This document shows positions 17,069 through 27,266 of a stretch of DNA of 64,000 nt, piece by piece (the first letter of the stretch is position 1; every line of letters starts with the position of its first letter). A model generated the notes under the pieces. It was not told the DNA's origin. It ran no database searches and saw only the letters and a list, made by a program, of their open reading frames with translations. The position numbers were made by a program, and so were the translations under genes. This DNA comes from CAVVMA01 sp963788205 (lineage in GTDB: Bacteria > Desulfobacterota > Binatia > Binatales > Binataceae): positions 992,001 through 1,056,000 of the forward strand of contig CAWBGG010000002.1 of the NCBI GenBank assembly GCA_963788205.1, written 5' to 3'.

Positions 17069-17557
17069 CTATCGAAGCTTCTTCTCTCGGAAGAGAACTC
17101 CTCCAGCCTTGGTTTGGTACTGGCCGCCGGCGAAACCGAAGCGCCGATAGAGGGCCAAGGCGACGCGATTGTTCTCCTGCACCTCAAGAGTAAGCTTGCA
17201 GCAATCGAGCAGTCGCGCCTTGGCTTCCACCGCTTCGAGCAGGCGCCGACCGATGCCCTTGTGCCGGAACTCCGCGGGGACGTGGAGATCGTGGATGTTG
17301 ATGATGCGGCGTGCGGCGAAGGTCGAGAATCCGACGAAGCATGTGGCCATGCCGACGGGCCGATCCTCGTCGAACGCGAGGAAGATGAGAGTGGTCGGGT
17401 GTTCGCGCAGGCCGTCGACCAACGACTTCTGGACGGCTTCAGGAAGATCGCGCCCGTTGCCCATCGGATCTCGAGCGTAGTCACGCGTCATCTCAAGCAC
17501 TATTGCCTGATGTTGAGGCTCGGCGAGATCAGCCTCGACGATGCTGAGCTTGTTCAC
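17069..17557 (-). CDS. GNAT-family N-acetyltransferase
   Basis: 162 residues, a complete single GNAT domain: IVEADLAEPQHQAIVLEMTR, LIFLAFDEDRPVGMATCF, the strand INIHDLHVPAEFR, the CoA loop RHKGIGRRLLEAVEAKA and NNRVALALYRRFGF. GTG 17557 (VNKLSIVEAD) is the natural family start with a GGTGAGAA upstream; longer upstream extensions are Arg/Ser-rich and unlikely. The substrate is unknown. It lies just outside the repeat-A block and is transcribed towards it. Confidence 0.9.
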   Translation of the reverse strand: MNKLSIVEADLAEPQHQAIVLEMTRDYARDPMGNGRDLPEAVQKSLVDGLREHPTTLIFLAFDEDRPVGMATCFVGFSTFAARRIINIHDLHVPAEFRHKGIGRRLLEAVEAKARLLDCCKLTLEVQENNRVALALYRRFGFAGGQYQTKAGGVLFREKKLR

Positions 17558-18016
17558 GTTCTCACCGAGTGATGCGCTAAATTGAAGTAGTCGCCGGGAA
17601 TGACTCCCAGGTGCATGTGAGCACTCTAGAACAACCCGCGAATCAAAAGCCAAGGACCCGTTCCGCACGATCGCCGAGATGCGGCTCAAAGAAGTGATCG
17701 AGGATCGTGTGCCACTCCTTGGGATCGAGTCTTGCCGCTCGGCCGGCGGATCGGCGAAGGGGCGCGTGTCACCTCCCTGCGGAGAGAAATCCGCAGAATC
17801 AGCCCGAACAGGTCCACCTCGCGGCCTTTCCGGTGCCCCGAACTCGCGGGAGCCCGCGCGCACCCTCCTCAAGCCGGGGCGCGCCGGCCACACCGGCGCG
17901 GCACCGATGCAAACGCAGGCCGTCTCATGTATGAGTGGAGCCTGAATAAGAGTTCCAAATGAAAGTCCCGGCTAAGGCGGTGCGAGGCGTGAGGCTTACC
18001 GGGGATGGAGATTTTG
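17558..18016. other. Intergenic region with possible gene remnant
   Basis: About 460 bp between divergent genes. On the minus strand, roughly 17752 to 17641, a stretch without a start codon reads LDPKEWHTILDHFFEPHLGD...ERVLGF and a stop, which looks like the tail of a protein gene; I cannot name it. Near 17873-17915 there are GC-rich short inverted repeats (GGCGCGCCGG, CCGGCGCGGC). The plus-strand propeller gene is preceded by GGAG 6 nt before ATG 18017. Confidence 0.4.
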
Positions 18017-19480
18017 ATGCGGCCGAAGTCTGATCTGCAGGGGTCGCTTGCGCGCGTCGGTGCGCTGTTCGGTGGCGCGCTCGCCGCAGCGATCGCAATG
18101 CTGGCGTTCGCGCCGCGCTGGGGCGCATCTATCGGCGCCGCGGCCGGTACGATTCCTGGCAACCTAAGTGGCGACATCTACGTCACAAATCCCGGCCGCT
18201 ATATCGTGGGCATCGACACAGTCACGGTCTATCCCGCGGGGAGCAACGGCAACGTCGCGCCGAGCTCGACTATCGGCGGTTCCAATACGGGTCTGGACGA
18301 TCCACTTGGTATCGCCCTCGACGCCAGCGCCAACATCTACGTGGCGAACTACGATGGCAACACGGTGACGGTCTATCCGGCCGGGAGCAACGGCAACGTC
18401 GCGCCGAGCTCGACTATCGGCGGTTCCGGCACGGGTCTGGACGATCCATATGCTATCGCCCTGGACGCCGGCGGTAACATCTACGTCGCGAACAATGGCA
18501 GCGACACCGTGACGGTTTATCCGCCCGGGAGCAACGGGAACGTCGCGCCGAGCCTGACTATCGGTGGTTCCAATACGGGCCTCCACTATCCCGAAGGTAT
18601 CGCCCTGGACGCCGGCGGCAAGATCTACGTCGCGAACTACGTGGGCAACACGGTGACGGTCTATCCAGCAGGAAGCAACGGCAACGTCGCGCCGAGTTCG
18701 ACTATCGGTGGTTCCAATACGGGTCTCGCCTTCCCCGCTGGTATCGCGCTGGACGCCGGCGGCAACATCTACGTCGCGAACGACTACGATAGCACGGTGA
18801 CGATCTATCCGGCCGGGAGCAATGGGAACGTCGCGCCGAGTTCGACTATCGCCGGTTTCAATACGAGCCTCGAATATCCCCAAGGTATTGCCCTGGACAC
18901 CAGCGGGAACATCTACGTCACGAATTTCTACTATCAGCAGTACTCCGTGACGGTCTATCCAGGGGGTAGCAACGGAGATCTCGCGCCGAGCGCTACCATC
19001 GAGGGACCCGCCACAGAACTCATTTTAGCTGCGGGAATAGCGATCGTCCCTGGAACCCCCGCAGGCCAAACGGCCACCCCAGGGCCGAGCGGGACATCAA
19101 CTCCGACGGCTACGCCGACCGCAACGGCTACATCGGCACCGACGCCCATACCAGCAGGCGGGGAGCTCTCGATCTCGACTCACACGCTTAAGTTCCCAAC
19201 CCTCAAGAGCGGCGCGGGCAAGCACGAGGCGCTTTCCTTCACTATTAAGAACGTCGGCAAAGGCAGGCTCAGCGGCGACGTCGACGCCAGCGGGATTGTC
19301 GCGCCGTTAACCGTGACCCTCGGGGCCGGCGGATTCAGTCTGACTCATAACAAGACCCGGAAGGTGAGCGTTGAGTTTGCGCCCGCGAGCGCGGGCACCT
19401 TCCGGCAGACAGTCAACATCGCAACCGGCGACCCCAAGCATCTGACCGCGCAGGTATCGGTCACGGCGCGCGGCCGTTAG
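18017..19480 (+). CDS. Secreted NHL-like beta-propeller protein with C-terminal Ig-like domain
   Basis: 487 residues. Signal peptide region VGALFGGALAAAIAMLAFA. Six to seven repeats of ~45 residues follow, each with GNIYVAN....TVTVYPAGSNGNVAPS and STIGGSNTGL..P.GIALDA, the NHL/virginiamycin-lyase-like propeller pattern. A Pro-Thr linker (TPTATPTATATSAPTPIP) leads to a ~105-residue C-terminal domain (LSISTHTLKFPTLKSG...VEFAPASAGTF), like the Ig-fold domains of the ASPM/SPD-2/Hydin type. The DNA repeats are near identical, suggesting recent unit duplication. Probably a surface or secreted binding protein; no catalytic residues assigned. ATG 18017 is preferred over 18005 because of GGAG spacing. 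Confidence 0.8.
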   Translation: MRPKSDLQGSLARVGALFGGALAAAIAMLAFAPRWGASIGAAAGTIPGNLSGDIYVTNPGRYIVGIDTVTVYPAGSNGNVAPSSTIGGSNTGLDDPLGIALDASANIYVANYDGNTVTVYPAGSNGNVAPSSTIGGSGTGLDDPYAIALDAGGNIYVANNGSDTVTVYPPGSNGNVAPSLTIGGSNTGLHYPEGIALDAGGKIYVANYVGNTVTVYPAGSNGNVAPSSTIGGSNTGLAFPAGIALDAGGNIYVANDYDSTVTIYPAGSNGNVAPSSTIAGFNTSLEYPQGIALDTSGNIYVTNFYYQQYSVTVYPGGSNGDLAPSATIEGPATELILAAGIAIVPGTPAGQTATPGPSGTSTPTATPTATATSAPTPIPAGGELSISTHTLKFPTLKSGAGKHEALSFTIKNVGKGRLSGDVDASGIVAPLTVTLGAGGFSLTHNKTRKVSVEFAPASAGTFRQTVNIATGDPKHLTAQVSVTARGR

Positions 19481-19489
19481 TAGACGTGG

Positions 19490-19507
19490 CACAGGCTTCA
19501 GCCTGTG
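19490..19507. terminator. Palindrome between convergent genes, possible bidirectional terminator
   Basis: CACAGGCTTCAGCCTGTG is a perfect inverted repeat followed by ATTTTCGTCTTT. It lies in the 60 bp between two convergent genes. The T-tract is short and interrupted, so termination strength is doubtful. Confidence 0.45.
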
Positions 19508-19540
19508 ATTTTCGTCTTTCCCTGCTCCCAGTTCATCTGC

Positions 19541-22500
19541 TCACGGCGTTGGAGTTGGCGTCGGCCTCAACTGATACGCCACGAAAGCCGCCCCGCCGGC
19601 TGCACTCCCGGTGATAGTGCGTGATACGCCGTAGCTGCCGGTGGCGGTCAACCGTTGATGCCCCTGGTCGCCCAGGAAATCGACCTCGTTGTGTGGCCCG
19701 TCATCGACGATCGCACCGGTGCTATCGATCAGCGCGCCGTTCCAGCTCCCACCTGTCGTATAGGCTCCCAGAGCGGCAATCAGCACATCGAGCGCGTTGC
19801 TCGTCCCGGCAATTCCCGTGCTCAGGTTGGGGTTCGTCGCCGGAACCGGGAAGCTGGTTTTCATGGCTAGGGTATCGATCGTCGCCGTGCCGAAGGGAAC
19901 ATCGTAGGCCGTTGCCGAGGCCGGGTTCGAGCTCGCCAGCGTCACCGTGATGGTGCACGGACTGCTCGTGCCCGAAGTCGCGTGAAAGACCGTGCCGCTG
20001 CCCCATCCCGACGAGTTCCCCACCGCATCCTGCGTCCACGTAGCCACACATCCGCTCACGCCCGTGACCAGCGTGTTAGCGCTGATCGTGGCTGCCTCTG
20101 AGACTGCGACGTAGAGCAGGTTGCCGCTGGTCACAGTCAGGCTGCCAGTCAGTGTGGTGCCGCTGCTGATCGGTCCGAGCGCCACGCAATGCGCGACCGG
20201 GTAGCCGCCGGCGTCAGCGTTGCACACACCCGGCAGCGGCGTCGCAGTTGGCGTCGGCGTAGGCGTCGGCGTGGGGGTCGGTGTCGGCGTAGGGGTACGG
20301 GTTGATGTCGGCGTAGGCGTGGGCGTCGGGGTCGGAGTCGGCGTAGGGCCTGGTGTCCCGGTCGGTCCCGGCGTCGGCGTCGCAGTCGGGAGCGACGAGG
20401 CCGTAGGAGTAGGTGTCGGCGACGGGCTCAGCTCATACGCGACGAAAGCCGCCGCGCCGGCTGCACTCCCGGTGATGGTGCGTGACGCGCCGTAGCTGCC
20501 GGTGGTGGTCAGCAGTTGATGCCCCTGGTCGCCCAGGAAATCGACCTCGTTGTGCGGCCCGTCATCGACGATCGTGCCGTTGCTGTCGAGCAACGCGCCG
20601 TTCCAGCTCCCACCCGTCGTATAGGCTCCCAGAGCGGCAATCAGCACATCCAGCGCGTGGCTCGTCTCGGTGATTCCCGTGCTCAGGTCCGGGTTCGTCG
20701 CCGGGACCGGGAAGCTCGTTTTCATGGCCAGGGTATCGATCGTCGCCGTTCCGAAAGGAACATCGTAGGCCGTTGCCGAGGCCGCGTTCGAGTTCGCCAG
20801 CGTCACCGTGATGGTGCACGAACTGGTCGTGTCCGAGGTCGCGTGAAAGACCGTCCCGCTGCCCCATCCGGACGAGTTCCCCACTGCATCCTGCGTCCAC
20901 GAGCTCGCACATCCACTCACGCCCGTGACCAGCGTGTTCCCGCTGATCGTGGCTGCCTCTGAGACTGCGATGTAGAGCAGGTCGCCGGTCTTCATCGTCA
21001 GGCTGCCCGTCAGCGTCGTGCCGCTGCTGATCGGTCCGAGCGCCGCGCAATGCGCGACCGGGTAGCCGCCCGCGTCAGCGCTGCACACACCCGGCAGCGG
21101 CGTCGCAGTTGGTGTCGGCGTGGGGGTCGAAGTTGGTGTCGGCGTAGGCGTAGGCGTCGGGGTAGGTGTTGGTGTCCGCGTAACCGTCCCAGTCGGTGTC
21201 GGCGTGGGAGTGAGTGTTGGCGTCGGTGTAGCAGTCGGGGTCGGCGTAGGCGTCGGAGACGGTGTGGCAGTCGGTGTAGGTGTGGGTGTCGGAGTTGGTG
21301 TCGGCGTGGGGGTTGGCGTCGGCGTCGGTGTCGGAGTTGGAGTCGCCGTCGATGTGGGCGTAGGCGTCGGGCTTAGCGTAGGTGTTGGAGCGGGGGTTGG
21401 CGTCGGAGTCGGAGTTGGAGTCGCCGTCGATGTGGGTGTAGGTGTTGGAGTTGGCGTCGGGGATGGCGTTGGCGTCGGAGACGGCGTCGGGGTCAGCGTT
21501 GGTGTCGGGGAAGGCGTAGGCGTCGGAGACGGCGTCGGCGAGGCCGTAGCCACAGGCGTCGGTGACGGGCGCAGCTCGTATGCGACGAAAGCCGCCCCGC
21601 CGGCCGCAGTCCCGGTGATGGTGCGTGACACGCCGTAGCTGCCGGTGGTGGTCAGCAGTTGATGGCCCTGGTCGCCCAGGAAATCGACCTCGTCGTGCGG
21701 CCCGTCATCGACGACCGTACCGTTCTTGTCTACCAACGCGCCGTTCCAGGTTCCGCCCGTCGTATAGGCTCCCAGAGCCGTAATCAGCACATCCAGCGCG
21801 TTGCTCGTGTCGGAGATTCCCGTGCTCAGGTCCGGGTTGAGCGCCGGAACCGGGAAGCTCGTTTGCGTTTCGAGGGTATCGACCGTCGCCGTTCCGTAGG
21901 GAACATCGTAGGCTGTTCCCGAAGCTGGGTTCGAGCTCGCCAGCGTCACCGTGATGACGCACGAACTGGTCGTGTTTGAAGTAGCGTGGAAGACCGTCCC
22001 GCTGCCCCATCCGGACGAGTTCCCCACCGCATCCAGCGTCCACGTAGCCGCACATCCGCTCACACCCGCGACCGAGGTGCTCCCGCTGATAGTGCCTGCC
22101 TCCGAAACCGCGACCGAGAGCAGGTCGCCGGCGTTCATCGTCAGGCTGCCCGTTAGGCTCGTCCCGCTGCTGATGGGTCCGAGCGCCGCGCAGTGCGCGA
22201 CCGGGTAGCCGCCCGGGTCAGCGTTGCACGGGAACGGCGTGGGGCTGGGAGTTGGCGAAGCGGTTGGAGTTGGTGTTGGAGTCGGTGTCGGGGTCGGTGT
22301 CGGTGTCGGTGTAGGTGTCAGGGTTGGTGTGGGCGTTGGAGTTGGCGTCGGAGTCGGGGTTGGTGTCGGCGTAGGTGTAGGTGTTGGTGTTGGTGTTGGT
22401 GTTGGTGTCGGGGTCGGCGTAGGTGTCGGTGTTGGAGTTGGTGTTGGGGTTGGCGTCGGGGTCGGCGTAGGTGTCGGTGTTGGAGTTGGGGTTGGTGTCG

Positions 22501-25500
22501 GTGTCGGTGTCGGTGTCGGGGTTGGTGTTGGTGTCGGTGTTGGTGTCGGTGTTGGTGTCGGTGTTGGTGTCGGCGTGGGCGTCGGGGTCGGTGTCGGGGT
22601 GCAAGTCGGCGTTGGCGTCGGGGTCGGCGATGGACTGCAAGTCGGCGTTGGCGTCGGAGTCGGGGTCGGCGATGGGCTGCAGGTCGGCGTAGGCGTCGGA
22701 GTCGGGGTCGGCGATGGGCTGCAGGTCGGCGTAGGTGTCGGAGTCGGGGTCGGCGATGGGCTGCAGGTCGGCGTAGGTGTCGGAGTCGGGGTCGGCGATG
22801 GGCTGCAAGTCGGCGTAGGTGTCGGAGTCGGGGTCGGCGATGGGCTGCAAGTCGGCGTGGGTGTCGGAGTCGGGGTCGGGGTCGGCGAGGGGCTGCAAGT
22901 TGGCGTAGGCGTCGGAGTCGGTGTCGGGGTGCACGTCGGCGTTGGAGTGCATGTCGGCGTCGGGGTGCAGGTCGGCGATGGAGTGCATGTCGGCGTCGGG
23001 GTGCAGGTTGGTGTCGGGGTGCAGGTTGGCGTCGGGGTGCAGGTTGGCGTCGGGGTGCAGGTCGGTGTCGGCGTGCAAGTTGGCGTTGGAGTGCATGTCG
23101 GCGTCGGGGTGCAGGTTGGCGTCGGAGTACATGTTGGGGTCGGAGTTGGGGTCGGAGTGCAAGTTGGCGTCGGCGATGCGGTTGGAGTCGGGGTCGGCGG
23201 AGGTGCGCACTTGCCGCCGGGGCCCGCCTCGACAATCGGCTGCAAGTCGGCGGCGGTCAGCGCCCGGTTGAACAGCTCGATCTCGTCGATCTGCCCGTTG
23301 ATGAACGCCGCGCTTCCCGCGTTGCTGCCGGCCGTCAGGTGCGTGGTGCCACTGTCCGTGAACGTGCCGAAGCCCGTGTTCGTCGCCTCCAGAGCGCCGT
23401 TCACATAAATCGAGATGGCGCTGGCGGTCTTGACGCCCGCCACGTGATAGAAGGTCCCGGCCGTAGCGGTAGTGAGACTTTCCACCTCGGTGGACGAAGG
23501 AACGGTGCATCCATTGGTGCTGCCGCCGCCGCCAAAGCAGAACTCGAAATGATTATCGCCCGTTTTGATCAGCCGCCATCCGTCAAAATTGGACGTGCTG
23601 GCCATTTTGTCGAACGATCGACATCTCGGTGCCAAGCGCATTGAACTCCACCCACGCGTCGAGGGAGAAATTACTGCCTGAAATCTGGAGACTCGTGTCG
23701 TCTCCGAAATCGACCGAACCCGTCCCGTCGAATGTAAACGCGTCGCCGACCTCGCCCGGGGTGTAGGTCACGCCGCCGCTCGCGGTGCCGTTGTTGGTGC
23801 CGTTAAGGAGGTCGTTGGCGTTGCCCTCGCCCGGCCACCAATCGGTCATGTCGGCGGGCGGCGGAGTGCAGCTCGGGTTCTCGCCCGACTCGTACGCGCC
23901 GATATCGCAGGCGGTCTCAGGGGTGGGTTCAGGGTCGGGCCGCGGCAGGCCGCGCTGGTCGGTGGCGGGACAGGTCAAGTTCGTGAGCGGAACCGCGTCG
24001 ATCGCCGGGCCTGCTTGAAGCGCGATGGTCTGCGTCGGCCCGCCGTTGAATTGCAATCCGCTGGTGGAGAGCTCGGGATTGGTGCTGTTCTGACTGGGGC
24101 TGGAGAAGCTGGCGTCGCACGAGGTGTCGTCGGAGATGTTGTAGCCGCCGTCGGTGACCGTACCGCCGCCGCAGTTGCCGCCCGTGTTGCCCGCCAGAAT
24201 CGTGTTCGTGACCGTAGCTTTCAAATTGTTATTGATGCCGCCGCCATCCTCGTCGAAAGCGCTGTTGCCCGCGAAGGTGCTGTTGAGGACGGTCAGCGTG
24301 CCGGCGTTCTCGATGGCGCCGCCGGAGGAGCCGTAAGCGATATTGCCCGAAAAGGTGCTGTTGGTAACGTTCAGCGTGTCGTCGTCGGCAAAGATCGCGC
24401 CGCCGGCGTCACCGGCGCCGTTGTCCGAGAAGGTGCTGCCGGTAATCGTCATTTCGCTATCGGGGAAGTCAATGATCGCGCCGCCGTAGACGTATGCGCT
24501 ATTGCCCTCGAACGTGCAGTTGGTGACGTTTGCCGTGGATAGGAGGTCGTTGTAAATTGCGCCGCCGTCGTTCGACGCGGCGCTATTGCCCGCAAAGGTG
24601 ACGTTGGTGGCGTTCAGCGTTGCTTCGTTGAGAACCGCTCCACCACCGGAGCTCGCGTTTCCGTGCGCGATAACCAGATCGTTCAGGTTGAGCGTGCCGT
24701 ATGCGGTGAGGATCTGGTAAAAGTTGGCGCCGTCAATCGTGATCGACTGCCCGGTGCCATCGATGGTCAGAGTCTTCTGAATCGCCGGAAGGCTGCTGCC
24801 CAACGTGATCGTGCCGCTGACGCTGAACAGGATGGTGTCGATGTCGGCGGCGACGATGCAGTCGCCGCCGGTGGTATCCGTGCCGAAGCTGTTGGAGTTG
24901 TTGATCGCCTTCCGCAGGCTGCAAAGCCCATCGTGAGAGGTGCTATCGTCGAGGGTCGTGTTGACGATTAGCGGCGTGTACTCGAACGCGCCGATGTCGC
25001 ACGAGGTCTGCCCCGGGAAGCCCGGCCGCGTATAGCCGCGCTGGTCGGTGGTCAACTGTACGTCGGCGGGCGTGACGCAGCTCGTGTAGGGAACCGCATC
25101 GATCGCCGGGCTGGTCGCTTCCAGCGCGATAGTCTGCGTCGGCCCGCCGTTGCTCTCCAAACCATTGGGGTCGAGCAGCGGGTTGGTGCTGTTCTTGCTC
25201 GTGCCGCCAAAGCTACAGGTGGCGTCGCTGGAGATGTTGTAGCCGCCGTCGGTGGGCACCGAACTGCCGTCCAAAGTAGTGCAGTTTCCGCCGGAGGAGC
25301 TGTTCGCCAATATACTGTTGTAGAAGGTCGCCGTGGCGCTGCCGTTGTAGATGACGCCGCCGCCGGAAGGCGCGCTGTTGCCGGAGAAGGTGCTGTTAGT
25401 GACCGTCAGCACGCCCGAATACTGGTTATGAAAGGCGCCGCCGTTGTAGCCCGCGTTGTTGTCGTAGAAGGTGCTGTTGATGACTGTTGCCGTTGCCGAG

Positions 25501-26340
25501 TCCACGTTGCTGATGCCGCCGCCTTGCGACCCGTTGTTGCTCGAGAAAGTGCTGTTGCTGACCGTCAGCGTGCCCGCGTTGAAGATGCCGCCGCCACGGG
25601 CGTGGAAGCCGTTCGTCGAGTAGTTGCCCGAGAACGTGCTGTTGGTTACGGTCGCCGTGCCGCCGTTATTATCGATGCCGCCGCCGAAGCCAGTCTGATC
25701 CGGTGGTGTCGTTGCCGGAAAAGGTGCTGCCGGTGACGGTCAGCATGCCGAGGTTGTAGATGCCACCGCCGCCGCCGGGGCCGGTGTCCGACGCAGCGTT
25801 GTCTGAGAGGGTGCTGTTGGTGACGGTCAGCGTGCCGGAGTTCGAGATGGCTCCGCCGCTGCCCGTGATGCCGTCGGCAAGAGTCAGATTATTCACGGTG
25901 AGCGTAGCGCCCGAATTCACCGCGAGGATCTGAAAGGAGCTGGCGCCGTCGACGGTAATCGACTCCGTGGTGCCATCGATCGTCAGATTCTCGGGGTTGG
26001 GAATCGTGGGAAGGCTGCTGCCCAAGGTGATCGTCTGGTTCGCGATGCTGGAGTCGAAATTGATGATGTCGGTGCCGCTGCCGCTGGCGACACATGCGTT
26101 CACGGGCGTGACCGAGCCACTGTTGGCTGCCGTGATGGCATCGTGCAGGCCACAGTGAGTTACGTCGGTGTTTGGGTCATCCGTGGTGTTGACGACTATC
26201 GGTGTCGGCGACTCCGCTCTCAGCGCCGACCGAATCAGCACGACGCAGACCGGCACCAGCGCGATGAGCAAGACGATGAAGGCCGCCGCGCGGCGCCCGA
26301 CCAGGCGCGCTTGCAGGTGCTTATTACCGCGCGTCCCATC
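19541..26340 (-). CDS. Giant Pro-Thr-rich surface protein (beta-helix, LamG, triple C-terminal domain), two frameshifts
   Basis: One gene appears split by single surplus bases near 25701 and 23613; joined, it encodes about 2,250 residues. Order: a membrane/signal segment (AAAFIVLLIALVPVCVVLI), two beta-helix regions of chlamydial-Pmp style (GGGAVLNEATLNATNVTFAG; CSLRKAINNSN; repeated NSTFSGN), a LamG-like domain (NFSLDAWVEFNALG ... GWRLIKTGDNHFEFCFGG), a ~330-residue Pro-Thr/Cys linker, and three ~190-residue domains (ISSGTSLTGSLTMNAGDLL, SGWGSGTVFHATS, DDGPHDEVDFLGDQGHQLL) joined by Pro-Thr linkers. Likely an adhesin or cell-surface fibre (inference). No in-frame ATG/GTG start was found near 26300, so the N-terminus is unresolved. 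Confidence 0.75.
19556..22226 (-). repeat. Three direct repeats (~650-670 bp) within the giant gene
   Basis: Copies at about 19556-20226, 20420-21080 and 21560-22226 are strongly similar at DNA level (for example the shared GCCCAGGAAATCGACCTCGT) and encode the three C-terminal domains. They are separated by Pro-Thr-coding hexamer tracts at about 20230-20410 and 21110-21560. Confidence 0.88.
22224..23200 (-). repeat. Long Pro-Thr-coding hexanucleotide tract
   Basis: About 1 kb of degenerate GTCGGN/GTTGGN hexamers read as Pro-Thr on the minus strand, first with interspersed TCTPTP and TCSPSP units (23200-22600), then nearly pure PT. The Cys-containing units recur with a 12-54 nt period. Such tracts expand and contract easily and are a likely site of assembly collapse. 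Confidence 0.92.
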
Positions 26341-26473
26341 TGGCCCCCTTATCGGCGACCCCGGACGACGACGGCGCGCGTGCGCCCAATCGCTTCGATC
26401 CTGATGGCCGTGGCGCCAGAACGCGCGCCCTGCCAAGCACCGGCGCCCCTCGATCGGACTCGGGGCAGGCGGC

Positions 26474-26672
26474 AGTGTCTCAATTTGAGACTGCTCGCGA
26501 GTGGGGCGAGCAGCAGAGGATCCGGGATTCCTCGCGCGGCAGCCACGCGCGGGAATGACAGAAAAAGCTTTCCCGTTGTCATTCTCGCGCGTCTGCGTTG
26601 TCTGGCGCGCGAAGAATCCCGAGTCCTTTCTTCCACCTGCCAACACCGCCTTCGAGGCCAAACTGAGACACT
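26474..26672. repeat. Composite MITE-like inverted-repeat element 1
   Basis: About 199 bp with outer inverted ends AGTGTCTCAATTTGA and CCAAACTGAGACACT. Inside are two arms, GGATTCCTCGCGCGGCAG...GGGAATGACA and TGTCATTCTCGCGCGT...GGCGCGCGAAGAATCCC, meeting head-to-head around AAAGCTTT. An inverted-orientation relative lies at 32235-32442. No coding sequence. Confidence 0.75.
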
Positions 26673-26965
26673 ACCGGGCAGGCTCCGGCGGCGCTACGGA
26701 AGAAAAGCGGACCGAATCCCGCGCTCCGGTCACTGACCGGATATGCTTCCCTTCGCGGGCTCAAGCGACCGGCGTCGCCCTCGGTCTCCATGCGGGACTC
26801 TCTCCCCTGGCGCAATCTTCGGCAAGTAGATTGAGCGGAGAGTAGGTACTGCGGGCGGCGTTGTCAAACGAATCACGCGTGTCGTCGGTAGTAGATCAGT
26901 TTGATGAACGGAGGGGTCTGGCGCCGATTCAGTTTCAATCGGGTTGCAGATCCAAAGCCTTCCTA

Positions 26966-27153
26966 TGTCATTCTCGCGCGTCTGCTTTGCCTGGCGCGCG
27001 AAGAATCCCGGATTTCTGCTCCGGGAGCCGCTTTCATGGGCGACGACTAGCCCGCGGCGGAGAGACTTGCCCGAAGCGTAGGAAGGCCGCGGCCAGAATC
27101 CGGGATTCTTCGCGCGGCATCGCCCCCGGCGCATGCCACGCGCGAGAATGACA
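26966..27153. repeat. MITE-like inverted-repeat element 2
   Basis: 188 bp with perfect 16-bp terminal inverted repeats TGTCATTCTCGCGCGT and its complement. Inner arms GGCGCGCGAAGAATCCCGGA and CCGGGATTCTTCGCGCGGCA extend the palindrome. It lies ~110 bp before the second GT39 gene. Confidence 0.82.
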
Positions 27154-27266
27154 GCCGTGAGGGAGGCGTTTTCAACTGAGCCGAATTGACCCACTACCCC
27201 GCATTGCACCGGCATTTCAGGTCCGCCACTTGCGCCGGCACCTCACGATTCACAATGATGCGTGAA

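Noticed and set aside
22224..23200. Possible CRISPR-like periodic repeats
   Set aside because: The period is 6-12 nt, graded and coding; there are no unique spacers of constant length.
22224..23408. Long plus-strand Val-Gly repeat frame
   Set aside because: It is the complement of the Pro-Thr-coding hexamer tract of the minus-strand giant gene; it has no start context, domain or independent support.
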